A stretch of 64,000 nucleotides of DNA, taken from contig NC_045143.1 in the NCBI RefSeq assembly GCF_008831285.2, positions 20,730,854 through 20,794,853 of the forward strand, read 5' to 3'. The notes beneath the pieces are model-generated. The model saw nothing but the letters and a program-made list of their open reading frames with translations, was not told where the DNA came from and did no database searches. A program made the translations under genes and the position numbers. Shown here piece by piece: positions 38,836 to 48,949 of the stretch; the stretch's first letter is position 1; each line of letters opens with the position of its first letter. This stretch comes from Nymphaea colorata. Lineage: Eukaryota; Streptophyta; Magnoliopsida; Nymphaeales; Nymphaeaceae.

Positions 38836-39086
38836 TGTTGAAATTATAAAGTTTATATTTAAGTGTGGTAGTTTTCTGATTATTTAAAAGTTAAGAGTCT
38901 TATTTAGTCATTTATATCTTTATGTGTCTCTCTTGTGTAAAGACTATAGCCAACCCCTATTCTCTCTTTAAGTAAGAGATTAGGGTTAGCAATGAAGAAA
39001 TGATAGTTTATTCTCACTCTCTCTCTCTCTCTCTCTCTCCCTCTCGTGCCCTTGTGTTCCCTCTCTTTTCTCCATCTTTTACAACA
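38836..39086 (+). repeat. Copia B 3' LTR
   Basis: 251 bp, TGTTG to ACAACA, preceded by the polypurine tract GCTTGAGGGAGGG (38823-38835) and followed by TATAT. Confidence 0.96.
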
Positions 39087-39091
39087 TATAT

Positions 39092-39658
39092 CTCATGAAT
39101 TTTGCGTGGCTATTCAATATCAACATGTTCCTACATCTACTTACATAGGTGTCGTTCTTTGCATCATCAGATATATCAAAACAACCTTAATCAAGAGCCT
39201 AGGTTACCATTTTATCTCCTAGTTCTCTGTTAGACTTAATTGTCTATACTAGTGCCAAACACTCCAAGTCTCCAACATCACAAAAGTTGCTGATATATTG
39301 GGTGCATAAAAGAACAACAGAAAGTATATTCATCATCCATGGGAAGCATAATACCGGAGAAGAGCTACTACAACCATGGATATCCTAAGGCACGAACAAC
39401 TGATAAAAGATATGGGAATTGTGTTGAAGAGTGCTATATATATGGCACAAAATCACATCTTTTGTAAACATACTAAAACATATTAAGATGAATTGTCATT
39501 TCGTTTGAGAGTAGTACTTAAAGAATGTCATTGTTCTTTCTTATGTTACTTCCTAAATACCAATTGGCAGACTTCTTTACTAAGGTTTTGTTCTCTTCAA
39601 AGTTCATTTTTCCTTTTATCAAACTTTTTGGTCGTAGCACCATAAGTCTAAGGAAGGT
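39092..39658 (+). pseudogene. Copia A RNase H remnant
   Basis: Continues the RT reading of 27984 (SHEFCVAIQYQHV, then STYIGVVLCIIRYIK) with stops downstream and the RNase H end QLADFFTKVLFSSKFIF near 39565-39620. A short purine stretch (AAGGAAGGT) abuts the LTR. Confidence 0.75.
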
Positions 39659-40115
39659 TGCTAGAATTTAGGCCAATGCATATGCATTTACCTATATAAT
39701 ATATATATCAGCATACTTTTGTACATGTATGTGTACGTTGTTGTGCATATTAGATATATTATGAATAAAATGTGTTCTTTGAATTTTTTGCACCTTTTTA
39801 TGTTTTCCATTCTTGGGTCAAATTTACATTTGGACCAGGGTTAGACTAACTGTTAGCTGGCTCCAACCAAGAAGAAACTGTTGGAGATTAGCCAATTGCT
39901 AGCCCTATTCACTTTTGGTGTATATGTGTGTGTGTGTGTATAGGGATTATTCCCTCTTTGTTTCTTATGTTTTTCTATTTATAGTATGTGAAGAAAATAA
40001 TTTACTTTTGTAGTGTCTTTGTGTACTTGTTGTGAAAAGCCATCACAAGCTTGGTGAGTTATTATTGCTTGAGAAATAAATCTTTTGTTCTTAGCCTGTT
40101 CTGGCCCTGTTTGGT
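39659..40115 (+). repeat. Copia A 3' LTR, partial
   Basis: Begins TGCTAGAATTTA and aligns with 25196-25640. Similarity fades near 40115, well short of the 5' LTR length, so it is truncated or diverged beyond recognition by eye. Confidence 0.6.
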
Positions 40116-40640
40116 GTGAATATGCATAGCTAAGTCATCTAGTGCTGGAACACATGAAAAGTTATGATTTCATAATTTTTCCTTCTAAGTGACATTGAAG
40201 CCATAAATTTGAGTCCTGTACTTGGCATTATAGTCAACAGGTAGTCCGGCGAATGTAAGTTTCCCATTCTTTACTACTTAAACAACACACAGTAGAAGGG
40301 AATGACAATGAGGCCTGTTTAGAAGGATTTCAAAAGCAAAACAAAGTTACCTCTATCCAACTTCGACATGGACCATTCCTGAAAAAGCCTCAAATTTTGA
40401 CAACAATTTGTAAGTGGGGTATCATATATTATCTAGCTAGTTGTTCATGGTCTCGAAACTGGACATTTACAACTTGGGCAATATTTTCTGTCATAGGGAG
40501 TCAGTTGAACCTTTCAATGGAAGCGATTCTCAAGGAAAAAGTATAAAAATATAAAAATACAGGTAATCCAGTTGCTCTTTCAGGGGAGAGAGAGGGAGAA
40601 TATATAAGAATCACTGAATAATTGTAACCGTCTCTCTAAC
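40116..40640. other. Intron 2, next to exon 2
   Basis: Non-coding sequence between copia A and exon 2. No feature recognised. Confidence 0.5.
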
Positions 40641-40754
40641 CTGCTTGAGCATTTGAACCAAATGATGCTTCTCCTTGTTCAAATTCTCCAATTTCTGTTC
40701 CAAGTCACTTTTTCTGCTCCCTCGATCACCAAGGGCATCAGGAGCCCTGCTCTC
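40641..40754 (-). CDS. Four-exon gene of unknown function, exon 2
   Basis: A 114-bp exon bounded by TTTTTTTGTTGATGCAG (acceptor) and CAG-GTTAGAG (donor), phase 0 on both sides. It encodes 38 residues, RAPDALGDRG followed by a charged, heptad-like stretch (SDLEQKLENLNKEKHHLVQM), a probable short coiled coil that carries on into exon 3. Too short to be found by open-frame size alone. Confidence 0.78.
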
Positions 40755-41878
40755 CTGCATCAACAAAAAAACTCACTCATAGGTTACGCTAATCAAATCC
40801 ATGACTTGATATTTACAAAAGGAAGGAAACCAATGTATAAAGAGCACAAAATAATGACCAAATCACAAGAAAAAGTATCCAGCACTGAAGCAAAAGATGA
40901 TGTTCTCCCAAGTTGGACAGTCAAAGCTTACATAGCTAGAAGCCAAGAATGAAACATTCAGGCCTTTCAGTTGACTAGGCAAGGGAAACCTAAAGGCTGC
41001 ATGTAAGTTGTGTCTTTTCTCCAGATTTAGAGAACTACAAGTACTCATTTAGTGCCACAAAAAAAAAGACGTAACTATGGATAAAAACGAATCACATCTT
41101 GAAAACAAAAGATGTAAAAGGTTAATCAGTACAAAGCTAAAGGTTAGCTAAGATAACGAATAGATGCACATGTCATCCTTTATCCAGAACAGCCACTTTA
41201 TATTTCTTCCATGTATACAACCAATTGCTGCAACGTGCGGTTCAATGATAAATGCCTTGGCAAAAGATTTTAGATGTACAACGTGCCGAATGTTTTATTT
41301 GAGGCTTCCAGCATAACTTATGCGATATTACTACAGTTGAGGACTAGTGATCTATCCGATGGAAAATGGCTGTGGCAAAAAAAAGCAACCTAGTCCAAGG
41401 CCAGTAAATGATCTTTCGGGATCAGTAACTCTCCCTTTACCCCCTCTCATTTCTACTCCAAAGACGCATCAGTTTACTCCAAATACACAATTCCCATGAA
41501 GTAAATACCAGAGCCCAAGCCATATGCATGTAGTTGCAGCGATCAACACAAAATATGCAAATAAAGGATCACGTTAAATAGTGCCTTAATAAACCATAAA
41601 TAACCAGATGCCAATCTCTCTGCCACCTCTAGCATGCTTGGACAAATCCGATTCAAAATTCACAAGCTCCAACTCCTCGAACCATGCAAGAGATGCGATT
41701 ATATTCACAACAACAAACGCGGGCTGATCAGTGTTCGATTTTTTGCTAACTCGAGAACGATCAGTGTTCGATTTTTTTGCTAACTCGAGAACGTTTTCAC
41801 TACGGATGCAGCAGAAACAACTTCACAATGAAGAAAAAGGAGAAGGGGAAATGGGGGAAAAAATTTGGAAGCAAGTAC
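40755..41878. other. Intron 1 of the four-exon gene
   Basis: 1124 bp, standard GT-AG on the minus strand. It contains a tandem duplication of about 32 bp (41727-41792, unit GATCAGTGTTCGATTTTTTG...). No coding sequence found. Confidence 0.7.
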
Positions 41879-42367
41879 CTGAACCGCCATTTCGGTCTTG
41901 TCTCCTGCCACAACAAGGTAATCTTTTCCACCACCGTTAACATCCTGCTCCTCTTTACCATGACCCATGAGCCTTGAACCTCCTCCTTCCGACACAGCAG
42001 CATCATCTTCTTGTCGGACGACATCCTTGGCATCAATCACCATATCAGCAGCCCCAGCTTCTTCTTCAGCTTTATCAACACCTCCACTACCTCCTCCTTC
42101 TGCAGTGCCTTTCTGCGGTTTATTTTCGGAAGATGTGGCATGAAGGGAATCTTGATTAGGGCAGGCCGATTCATTGGCTCGGGCGGGGGCGTCGAGGAGA
42201 GGAGGGGGTTCGGAGGAGGAAGCCATCAGGGTATGAAGGGCTCGGTCTCGCCTGGCCAGGAGGGCTCTGAATTGGCGGAGGGAGAGGCGGTGCTTGGGCA
42301 TCACCCACATCCTAGGTGCTTCCGGCACCTTGTGGAGGTTCCCCCTGTAAAGCGATATAGCCACCAT
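41879..42367 (-). CDS. Four-exon gene of unknown function, exon 1
   Basis: 163 codons from the ATG at 42367 to KTEMAVQ, then donor GTACTTGC. The N-terminus MVAISLYRGNLHKVPEAPR and the basic helix LSLRQFRALLARRDRAL look like a conserved plant motif, but I cannot name the family. After about residue 50 it is low-complexity, Gly/Glu/Asp-rich and probably disordered. With exons 2-4 the protein is 377 residues: basic N-terminal box, acidic linker, short coiled coil, then a Ser/Pro-rich tail. There is no signal peptide or membrane segment, so it is probably soluble, cytosolic or nuclear (inference). The start is supported by the conserved box beginning at Met1. Confidence 0.8.
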
Positions 42368-43189
42368 CTCTCGTCGCCCACCACCACAATTCTTCTCCGC
42401 CTCCGTCTATGCCCTCTTGCAGCCGGCCTGCTGGTTAATGGGTTCCGCCGGAAGAACCTGAAAGACTTGAATGGAACAAAAGATGAAGGGGGGAGAACGT
42501 CTCTAACGCTGCTCTAGCCGATTGCGCCAGACAATGGCGAGTGAGCCTTATGTTCTCTCTTTCACTTGCTTATCGAGAAGAGATCCCTGCTGGGCATCTC
42601 GATTATCGCAGAGGCCGGCGATGGTTAAGCCGTGGAATGGAGGGAGTTCGTTCTCGAGCCTTACGCGTCGATAGACATCGGCAATACAAGAAAGTTAGCT
42701 ATGCTTTATCGCGAATATTTCAGAAGCCGATGGTACCTTTAACGAGAGATGGAGAGAATTCATTCTGAGCTTCACAGAAAATTCGATTTTAATCCCTCTC
42801 AGCAGCTACTCGCTCATTACCGGAGGCTTTGTGCTAACTTCGGAAGCGGTTCATACGTCATTCCATGGCGGTCAACAACCGCTCTTTTTGAAGTCTCTCT
42901 GTATGATCTATTCTCATGCCTACCCTTTTCCAAGTCCCTGAAAAATTTTGCGGGATTCGAAAAGCGTTGGCAGATATATATCAATAGCAGGTAGGAAGTG
43001 GATTGCATTAAAAAGAAAAGAGAAATTGTTTGCGGGGCACAGAGTCTTCCACATGGTTGCCCTTTCTCCTCGTTACCATATAATAGCACAAGCTAAATGC
43101 AGATGGTGTCATTTTGGTCGGAGTTGTCTTCTAATGATGCACATGGTTCTTGGACCAGGGATGCCAACCGATTGGATTTAAATCAAATA
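42368..43189. other. Upstream region of the four-exon gene
   Basis: Should contain the minus-strand promoter. Short open frames on both strands (plus 42541-42768 and 42749-42994, minus 42817-43089) lack motifs and contradict each other. No convincing TATA box found. Confidence 0.4.
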
Positions 43190-43560
43190 TTTTCTTAGCC
43201 ATATCTGTTTTTTAGGTATCTATATATTCATATTTGAATTTGGATTTGAATGCAAAAAAAAGAAAAGTTATATTGGAATTCGAATTCAGAATCTAGTTTC
43301 ACAATATGATCTGAACCTGATTTTTACATTCATATCTGAATTTGAATCCAAATTCGGTAATTTTTAAAAATATAAGATAATTGGATATGTGATAATTTGT
43401 TTAAAAATAAATTTGATTTGAATCCATAGCCGAATCCGATTAGATACTTATGTATATCTGCATCCAAATCCGGATCCACCAGATGTCATTTCTTAAATCT
43501 GAATCCCATTTGATTTCCTAGTCGGAAATTAAGTTTTTTTTTATATTCGATTTTTTCAAA
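43190..43560. repeat. Dispersed repeat, copy 1
   Basis: AT-rich sequence with repeated GAATTTGGATTTGAAT/AATCCAAATTCG motifs. It resembles 53860-54180 in order and text (TTCATATCTGAATTTGAATC, GGATATGTGATA, TACTTATGTATAT). It is probably a decayed non-autonomous element; no ends defined. Confidence 0.5.
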
Positions 43561-45208
43561 AGAATTAAGTTGGATACCTGATATATTGACATCCTAAGCT
43601 TGAACGTGTTGTTTATAGCACCGCATCTGAGCTAAGATATATCAATTAGTCTATGGCTCGTTTGGTTCTAATCAACAGTAGGAGTCGATGGCAGCAAAAT
43701 CTTGAATGCCCTTTGATTTGGGAGAACTCCGGATCATATGCCTTGTTTGGTCTGCCCTTCAACTTCAGCAGCTCTCAAATGCATATTCTGTTAAACTTCT
43801 GCTTACATATTACCGTAATTTAGCACACACACATATATATATATACACACACAAACACACAATTTTGTAGCTACTGATATCTTAAAATTGCACACATGGA
43901 TTTTCCTTCCTTGGAAGGGAAATAGTGGATCAAGCTGGCTGCAAGAGCCAACTTGATTCTCTTCCCTAGGGATCCTACATGAGGTAACCCTCTGAGAGCC
44001 GCGCCGCTGACTTCAACTATTGTCCATGTACTATCCATATCATATTTTCAACATTCTTACAGCCCATCTTTGTTTGAGTAGAGCCTTTCAATGGCATATT
44101 TCGGTCCTCTTTCCCATTATTTAGAAAAAGTGATCTATGCATGCGCTGTTATCCTAGAATGTTGTATGTACAAGATGTTTTGTCTTTTCAAAATTTTCAG
44201 CATGTTTTTGGTGTTTTGCATATTAGAACAGGAAACCATGAGCTTGTCTCATGGCCAAGGGACAATTTAATCCATCAAACTCATCAAGTTCGAACACAAG
44301 CCAGTCTTGGATAATAATATTGAAGCCCCTTATTCAATTCTTTCATTCATTGCTTTGGTTGTTGCAAATGGAGTCTGTCAAGCCTAGGTGAATGTGAAGC
44401 TGCTTTTATGCATGGCCCAGGGTGTACAAAAACATTGAGAAACGGGTGGTATAGTGACCAGAATACCCTTGGTCAATAAAAAGGGCAGTCCCCTACAAGG
44501 ACAAAAAAAAAGGTAGTGAAAAAGTAAAAAAAAAAAGCTTATTTTTAAAAAATCTCCAAAATACCCCGACTTCCCCCTTATTGGTGCACATCTTCCACCA
44601 TGGAGCAAACAACTTACTCTCATGTGAATGATGTAGGAGCAGTTACCTAGTTTTGACAACTAGGTAAACCCTACATGCTAGAAAGGTTATGGAGTCCAGA
44701 TGAGTTCTTCATCGTAAAGAAGAGCTGCATGCCAAGGAATTACAAAATTGCATCAATAATGACTTAGAAAAAAAGATAAACGTTGAACCAGGGTGAGAGA
44801 GGTGTGGTCTCTATGGGGCATACGTGCCACGGAGCTCACCCTTTAAAATGTTAATTTAGTATTGAAACTTAAGTGAACTTATGTCCAGTTATATGGAGTA
44901 TCCCTACAAGATCCGGCTCACGGCCTCATGGTGAATTGAAAATTTGTTAATTATATATTTAGTGCCCCATGGAAAAAAGATTTCTGTTTCTGCCCGTGTG
45001 CTGAACCTTTGAATTAAGCAAATTGTTCATCACCTTGAACTTGTTTTGATTTGTCTGTCAAGTGCAAGGTGAATCTAGTGAGCATTTGGTGAAAAGTGGC
45101 GCTAGTATTGTTGGTGACTGGAGACTCCTTGTGCCATGTTATGGATGATAGTAATTGGACATCAATAAAAATTGCTGCTAATAAAGAATACCTAGTGAAG
45201 TTGTTCAC
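43561..45208. other. Intergenic
   Basis: Includes a mixed (AC)/(AT) microsatellite at 43826-43860 and a short stretch at 44955-44995 (AGTGCCCCATGGAAAAAAGA) like the terminal sequence of hAT element 45564-47270, possibly an old solo end. No gene recognised. Confidence 0.45.
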
Positions 45209-45490
45209 TTGGGACAAGTAGAGTACGTGATGCTCAACCTGAAAAAGGACGTTCCAGTGAGAAATGATTTGAGAGGAACTATATTTCCAAGTTGGCATGG
45301 TTCAAGAGAGAATCATGCTTATATGGATAAAGGAAATAATGGTGTGGGTAGATATAATACCTTTAGTAATTTGCTATCTGATTGTATAGCAACTTTGCCA
45401 ATAGATCTGTCACAACTTAAGTACAATGAAAGTTGTTATATCAAGGCTTTTATGTTGTTGGGTGACAACATTGTGAAAAGTATGGCATAA
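45209..45490 (+). pseudogene. Unrecognised coding-like fragment
   Basis: A 93-codon frame with balanced composition (KDVPVRNDLRGTIFPSWHGS, then GVGRYNTFSNLLSDCIATLP). Just upstream in the same direction lie further short coding-like pieces separated by stops (SGASIVGDWRLLVPCYG near 45095-45145), which suggests an eroded exon. I do not recognise the family. A minus-strand frame at 45014-45298 overlaps it and is less protein-like. Confidence 0.35.
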
Positions 45491-45563
45491 AGAGGTTCTT
45501 TGCAGAAGTTAACAATTTTTACTATCAAATGAATCTGCCATAAAGATTGAGGTAGACTTGTAG

Positions 45564-47270
45564 CCAGTAGTGGAGCCATCGTGGGGGCACGCGTGGGCGC
45601 CAGCCCACACCAGCCCAAGAATGGTCCGTGCGAAAAGGAGCTTCATGCCCGTGTTGCCCATGCCAGAAATAGATTGGGTCTGGCTCCAGCGATCCAGCTC
45701 CAGAAAACATAAAGCAGTCGCAATTTTTTTCCTGCCCATTGTGCCCAAATTCACCAAAAAGGGGAAGACCAAAGGGGCGAAACCGTGAAGCGGCAAAGGG
45801 CAAGGGCCAAGGGCCGAAGGCCGGCAGCGGGCAGCCAGCAGGTGGCAGGCGATACATTCATACATCATTGCAGGCACCGCCCTTCTTCTCCTCCTCCTTC
45901 TTCGTTGTCTCTCCCCTTTTGATGTTTCTCTGTGGGCGTTCATTGAGATTCCATTTCTGAAAGTATTGAGGCAAAACTGGATCGCCTTTCTCCTGCTCGT
46001 TCTTCAACATTTATTTAGCATTGGTTAAATCACTTTAGTGTGTTGTTTTGTCCTGTTGGTTGTAAGACGAAGGTTGCCAAGTGAACCATTATTGATGTTA
46101 GTACCATGAACAAGGGAGTTTTCTGTTCTTGTTGTGTTATACAATTTGGAGGTAGCCTCTGGAATGGAATCCTATGATGGGTATTGTTTTCTTATTGCGG
46201 GGAAGAATGAGAGCTTCACTATTTGTATTTAATGTTTATTATGCTGCATTGCAAACTTTGCATATGATAGATCATTGATTTGTTATGGAATGCATGATGT
46301 TTATAGATACATATTCTCAAATTTGTTAAGGGGTTATATATAAATTTGCAACACATGGATTGCAACAGTAGCCAGATTGGATGAAATCCAGCCTTGTTTT
46401 GATTGAATCGAGCCCATCAGAGGTCACTGATAGTCGTAAAAAGTTTGTATTGTAATTTAATTGCGTTAATGCTTTCTATTATATGTTGTTGTGTCTGTAT
46501 GTTGTATATATGAAGGTTCCTAATTTGTTTATACTGTTGTTACATTGTATAATTGTAATGACTGTTTTTCCTTCTGTCATGTCTCTAATCTTGTGTATGG
46601 ACATTGCCTAAGATTGTTGACTATAACTATTATTCTAATGCAGGAAAGATATATGGTAAGCTTAGTCTGCTATGCCGATGAAATTGGTCCAGTACTGAAA
46701 AATCATTATCGGGGACCTGGCAAACCAATGCTGTATCTTTTGTATGGCTGTATGGGTTGAACACTGATAGCAATAAGTTTTCAAAGCCTGCAGAATTTGA
46801 GGTTTGCTTTCTAAATTTATATTATGATTGTTCATTTGACACTTCTTAAATGCAATCTTGATCATGCTTTAGTCGCATGATGGTAATTTTTGTTGTTAAA
46901 TCTGTCTTTCTTTTTTCTTTTCTTAATATAGCAAAAACTTTTATCTACCATTACCATAACATAGTTTTGGCACTTATGGGTAGACTACTGGTGCTATTAG
47001 GAGATATAAAATTTATTTAGTTTTGCAACTACTTGGTTGTGCTTCTGCCATCTTAGATAGGTTACTATTGCAACTTAATTTATAGTATGGCCTAATATGC
47101 TTGGCTACTGAAAAAAGATACATTTGAGGATCATGTTCTCTGATTTTGAAAAATTTTTCATGACTGTGATTATTTGCTTTAATTTTAAAATAACATATAC
47201 TTTATTTGAATTTTTTTTTCACATACCATGTACTAGTGCCCCATAGCCAAAAATTTCTGGTTCCGCCACT
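45564..47270. mobile_element. Non-autonomous hAT element, AGTGGCGGAACC type
   Basis: A 1707-bp unit with 8-bp duplications ACTTGTAG (45556-45563 and 47271-47278). The left end reads CCAGTAGTGGAGCCATCG; the right end, inward, AGTGGCGGAACCAGAAATTT, followed by TTGGCTATGGGGC, a terminal sequence very common in plant hAT elements. The left part is GC-rich (45580-45860). A spliced-exon-like patch lies at 46640-46800 (AG before GAAAGATATATGG, and GAG-GTTTGC at the end) but its frames contain stops. No transposase seen. Confidence 0.82.
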
Positions 47271-47278
47271 ACTTGTAG

Positions 47279-47810
47279 CAATTATGCCAATCTTTGATGC
47301 AGTTCCATTCATGGAACAAAGACAAGTTTTTCTCATTGCCAAATGGTCTCAAATGATACAAGACAGGTAGGCGACAAAGAATGCAACCAACATTTCTAAG
47401 CAATCATCAACTTGACAAAGGTGTTGACAATTTAATGGTAGGAGAACGTTGCATACCAACTCACGTAGTTCTGCCTTGCAAATTGATATAAAATTTTTGT
47501 AGACTTAAAAATGAGATTTTCCATAAAAATCAAGAAAAGATTGTGCAAAAAAATTAACAAAAACTAGTTCTTATGGGGAGCAACACAAGTAGCAAAATAA
47601 AATATTATATAAAACAAATGCCAAATTCTTTATTGCCTTAAAATAAAAATCCAAAGCAATGTCAATACATGGACATACTACAAAATTTTAGCTGAAATGA
47701 AAATAATAAACATTTACCACCCAATGATCAAAAAGCCTAATGCCTCAAACTGGAGTCTTTTTCTTCCAAGTGATTGCATTAAGTACTCCTACATGGTTTA
47801 TGAATGGCTT
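47279..47810. other. Intergenic
   Basis: AT-rich, no feature recognised. Confidence 0.5.
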
Positions 47811-47811
47811 G

Positions 47812-48620
47812 ACCTCCTAAGCATAGGGTTGTTTATGAGCCAAGCTAGACCAGCTTGAACTTGGCTCATGCACCTGATGCCACAACGCGAGCTTGAGCCA
47901 AAAATCTCAAACCCAGCTCTGTTGGGCTCGAGCCAAGATTTGGCTTGGGTTTAGATAAGCCATTTGTTAAAAAATGTACTTTTTAACATGGAATGGTGAC
48001 TCAGAGATTTGAACTCGATTCGAACCATAAATTTACTAGTGAAATGTCTCATACATATTCTCTTGCCATGAGCTTAATCGAGTTTAAATTATCAGAGCCT
48101 ATGTAGCTCAAGCTCAATTCTTTTACTTAACGAAGTTCATTTCTTAACTTGAACTCAACCCCTTATTAAATGAGTCAAGCTCTAATCGAGTTTAATAGAA
48201 TGAGTTTGAGTCCAGCTGGAGTTGCTTGACTCATTGAACACTTTGACCTAGGGATAATGCTTTCTAGCTCACTTGCATATTAGCACAAACTAGGTCTAAC
48301 ATAAAGTTCACCTAACACCTAAACTAAAAAATGGTAACTTAGAGATTTGAATTTGATCGGAACCATAAATTTTCTAGTGAAATGTCTCATACATATTCTC
48401 TTGCCACCATCTTAATCGAGTTCATTTCTTAACTTGAACTCAATTCATTATTAAATGAGTCGAGTTTAATTAAATGAGTTCAAGTCAAGCCTGAGTTGGC
48501 TCGACCCATCCAACCAAGGATAACGCTTTCTAGCTCATTTGCATTAACACAAACTAGATCTATCATAGGATTCACCTGACACCTAAACTAAACATAGTTC
48601 GGCTTAGTCATCCTTTGCCC
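47812..48620. repeat. hAT-like subterminal array with ~340-bp tandem duplication
   Basis: Starts with GGGTTGTTTATGAGCCAAGC, typical of plant hAT ends, then clusters of GAGCTTGAGCC/GGCTCGAGCC. Within it a unit of about 340 bp is duplicated in tandem: GAAATGTCTCATACATATTC occurs near 48040 and 48378, and AGCTCA(C/T)TTGCAT near 48265 and 48532. No matching right end or target duplication found. Confidence 0.6.
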
Positions 48621-48949
48621 AAACTAGGACAAAGGCTCTATATCACTCAAATAGCCTTCAAACAACTCAGAAATAAGAACACAAGACCTCTCTAACTTGA
48701 CTAATAAAACTAAACATCAAGCTAAATTAGCTAGCCATTGAAACCAACAGAAATATACCAAATTAGGACTGTTGGATGACAAACAAATTTAACTCTAAAA
48801 ATTAAATAAAATGTATGTACCTAGATTGTAATATATTGACAACTACAAAAGAAAGCTAGACTCGATGAGCTTATGGTATCCTAAACTCACTGTAGCTGCA
48901 AATTAACTTCAAAAAAAATAGAAATTAAACATATACTGCAAGAAAATAA

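Larger units (their letters stand above)
27985..39086 (+). mobile_element. Copia element B, inserted in A and itself interrupted
   Basis: Flanked by 5-bp duplications TATAT (27980-27984 and 39087-39091). The LTRs run TGTTG to ACAACA: the 5' LTR is split (27985-28110 plus 33251-33373) and the 3' LTR is intact (38836-39086). The primer-binding site is at 33374, pol at 35501-38828 and the polypurine tract at 38823-38835. Copia C sits in its 5' LTR and a hAT element in its leader. The LTR copies differ by about seven substitutions in 249 bp outside the CT run. The reading frame is broken by at least six stops and a frameshift. Confidence 0.93.
25196..40115 (+). mobile_element. Old copia element A hosting the nested insertions
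   Basis: Two related flanks, 25196-25640 and 39659-40115, align over about 400 bp, sharing CACTTTTGGTGT, AGGGATTATTCCCTCTT and TGAAAAGCCAT. They are read as its 5' and 3' LTRs. A primer-binding-like GGTATCAAAGC lies at 25997-26007. Gag shows RLDGSNYSV near 26190. RT text (YGQLVGSLMYLSKTKPNI) reaches 27984 and resumes after copia B at 39087 as SHEFCVAIQY, then ends QLADFFTKVLFSSKF before the 3' LTR. Its own sequence is only about 3.8 kb, so most of gag-pol has been deleted. It lies in intron 2, antisense to the host gene. Confidence 0.78.

Noticed and set aside
45509-45943. 144-codon minus frame with an Arg-rich stretch
   Set aside because: Composition follows the GC-rich subterminal part of the hAT element; no motif and it crosses the transposon boundary at 45564.
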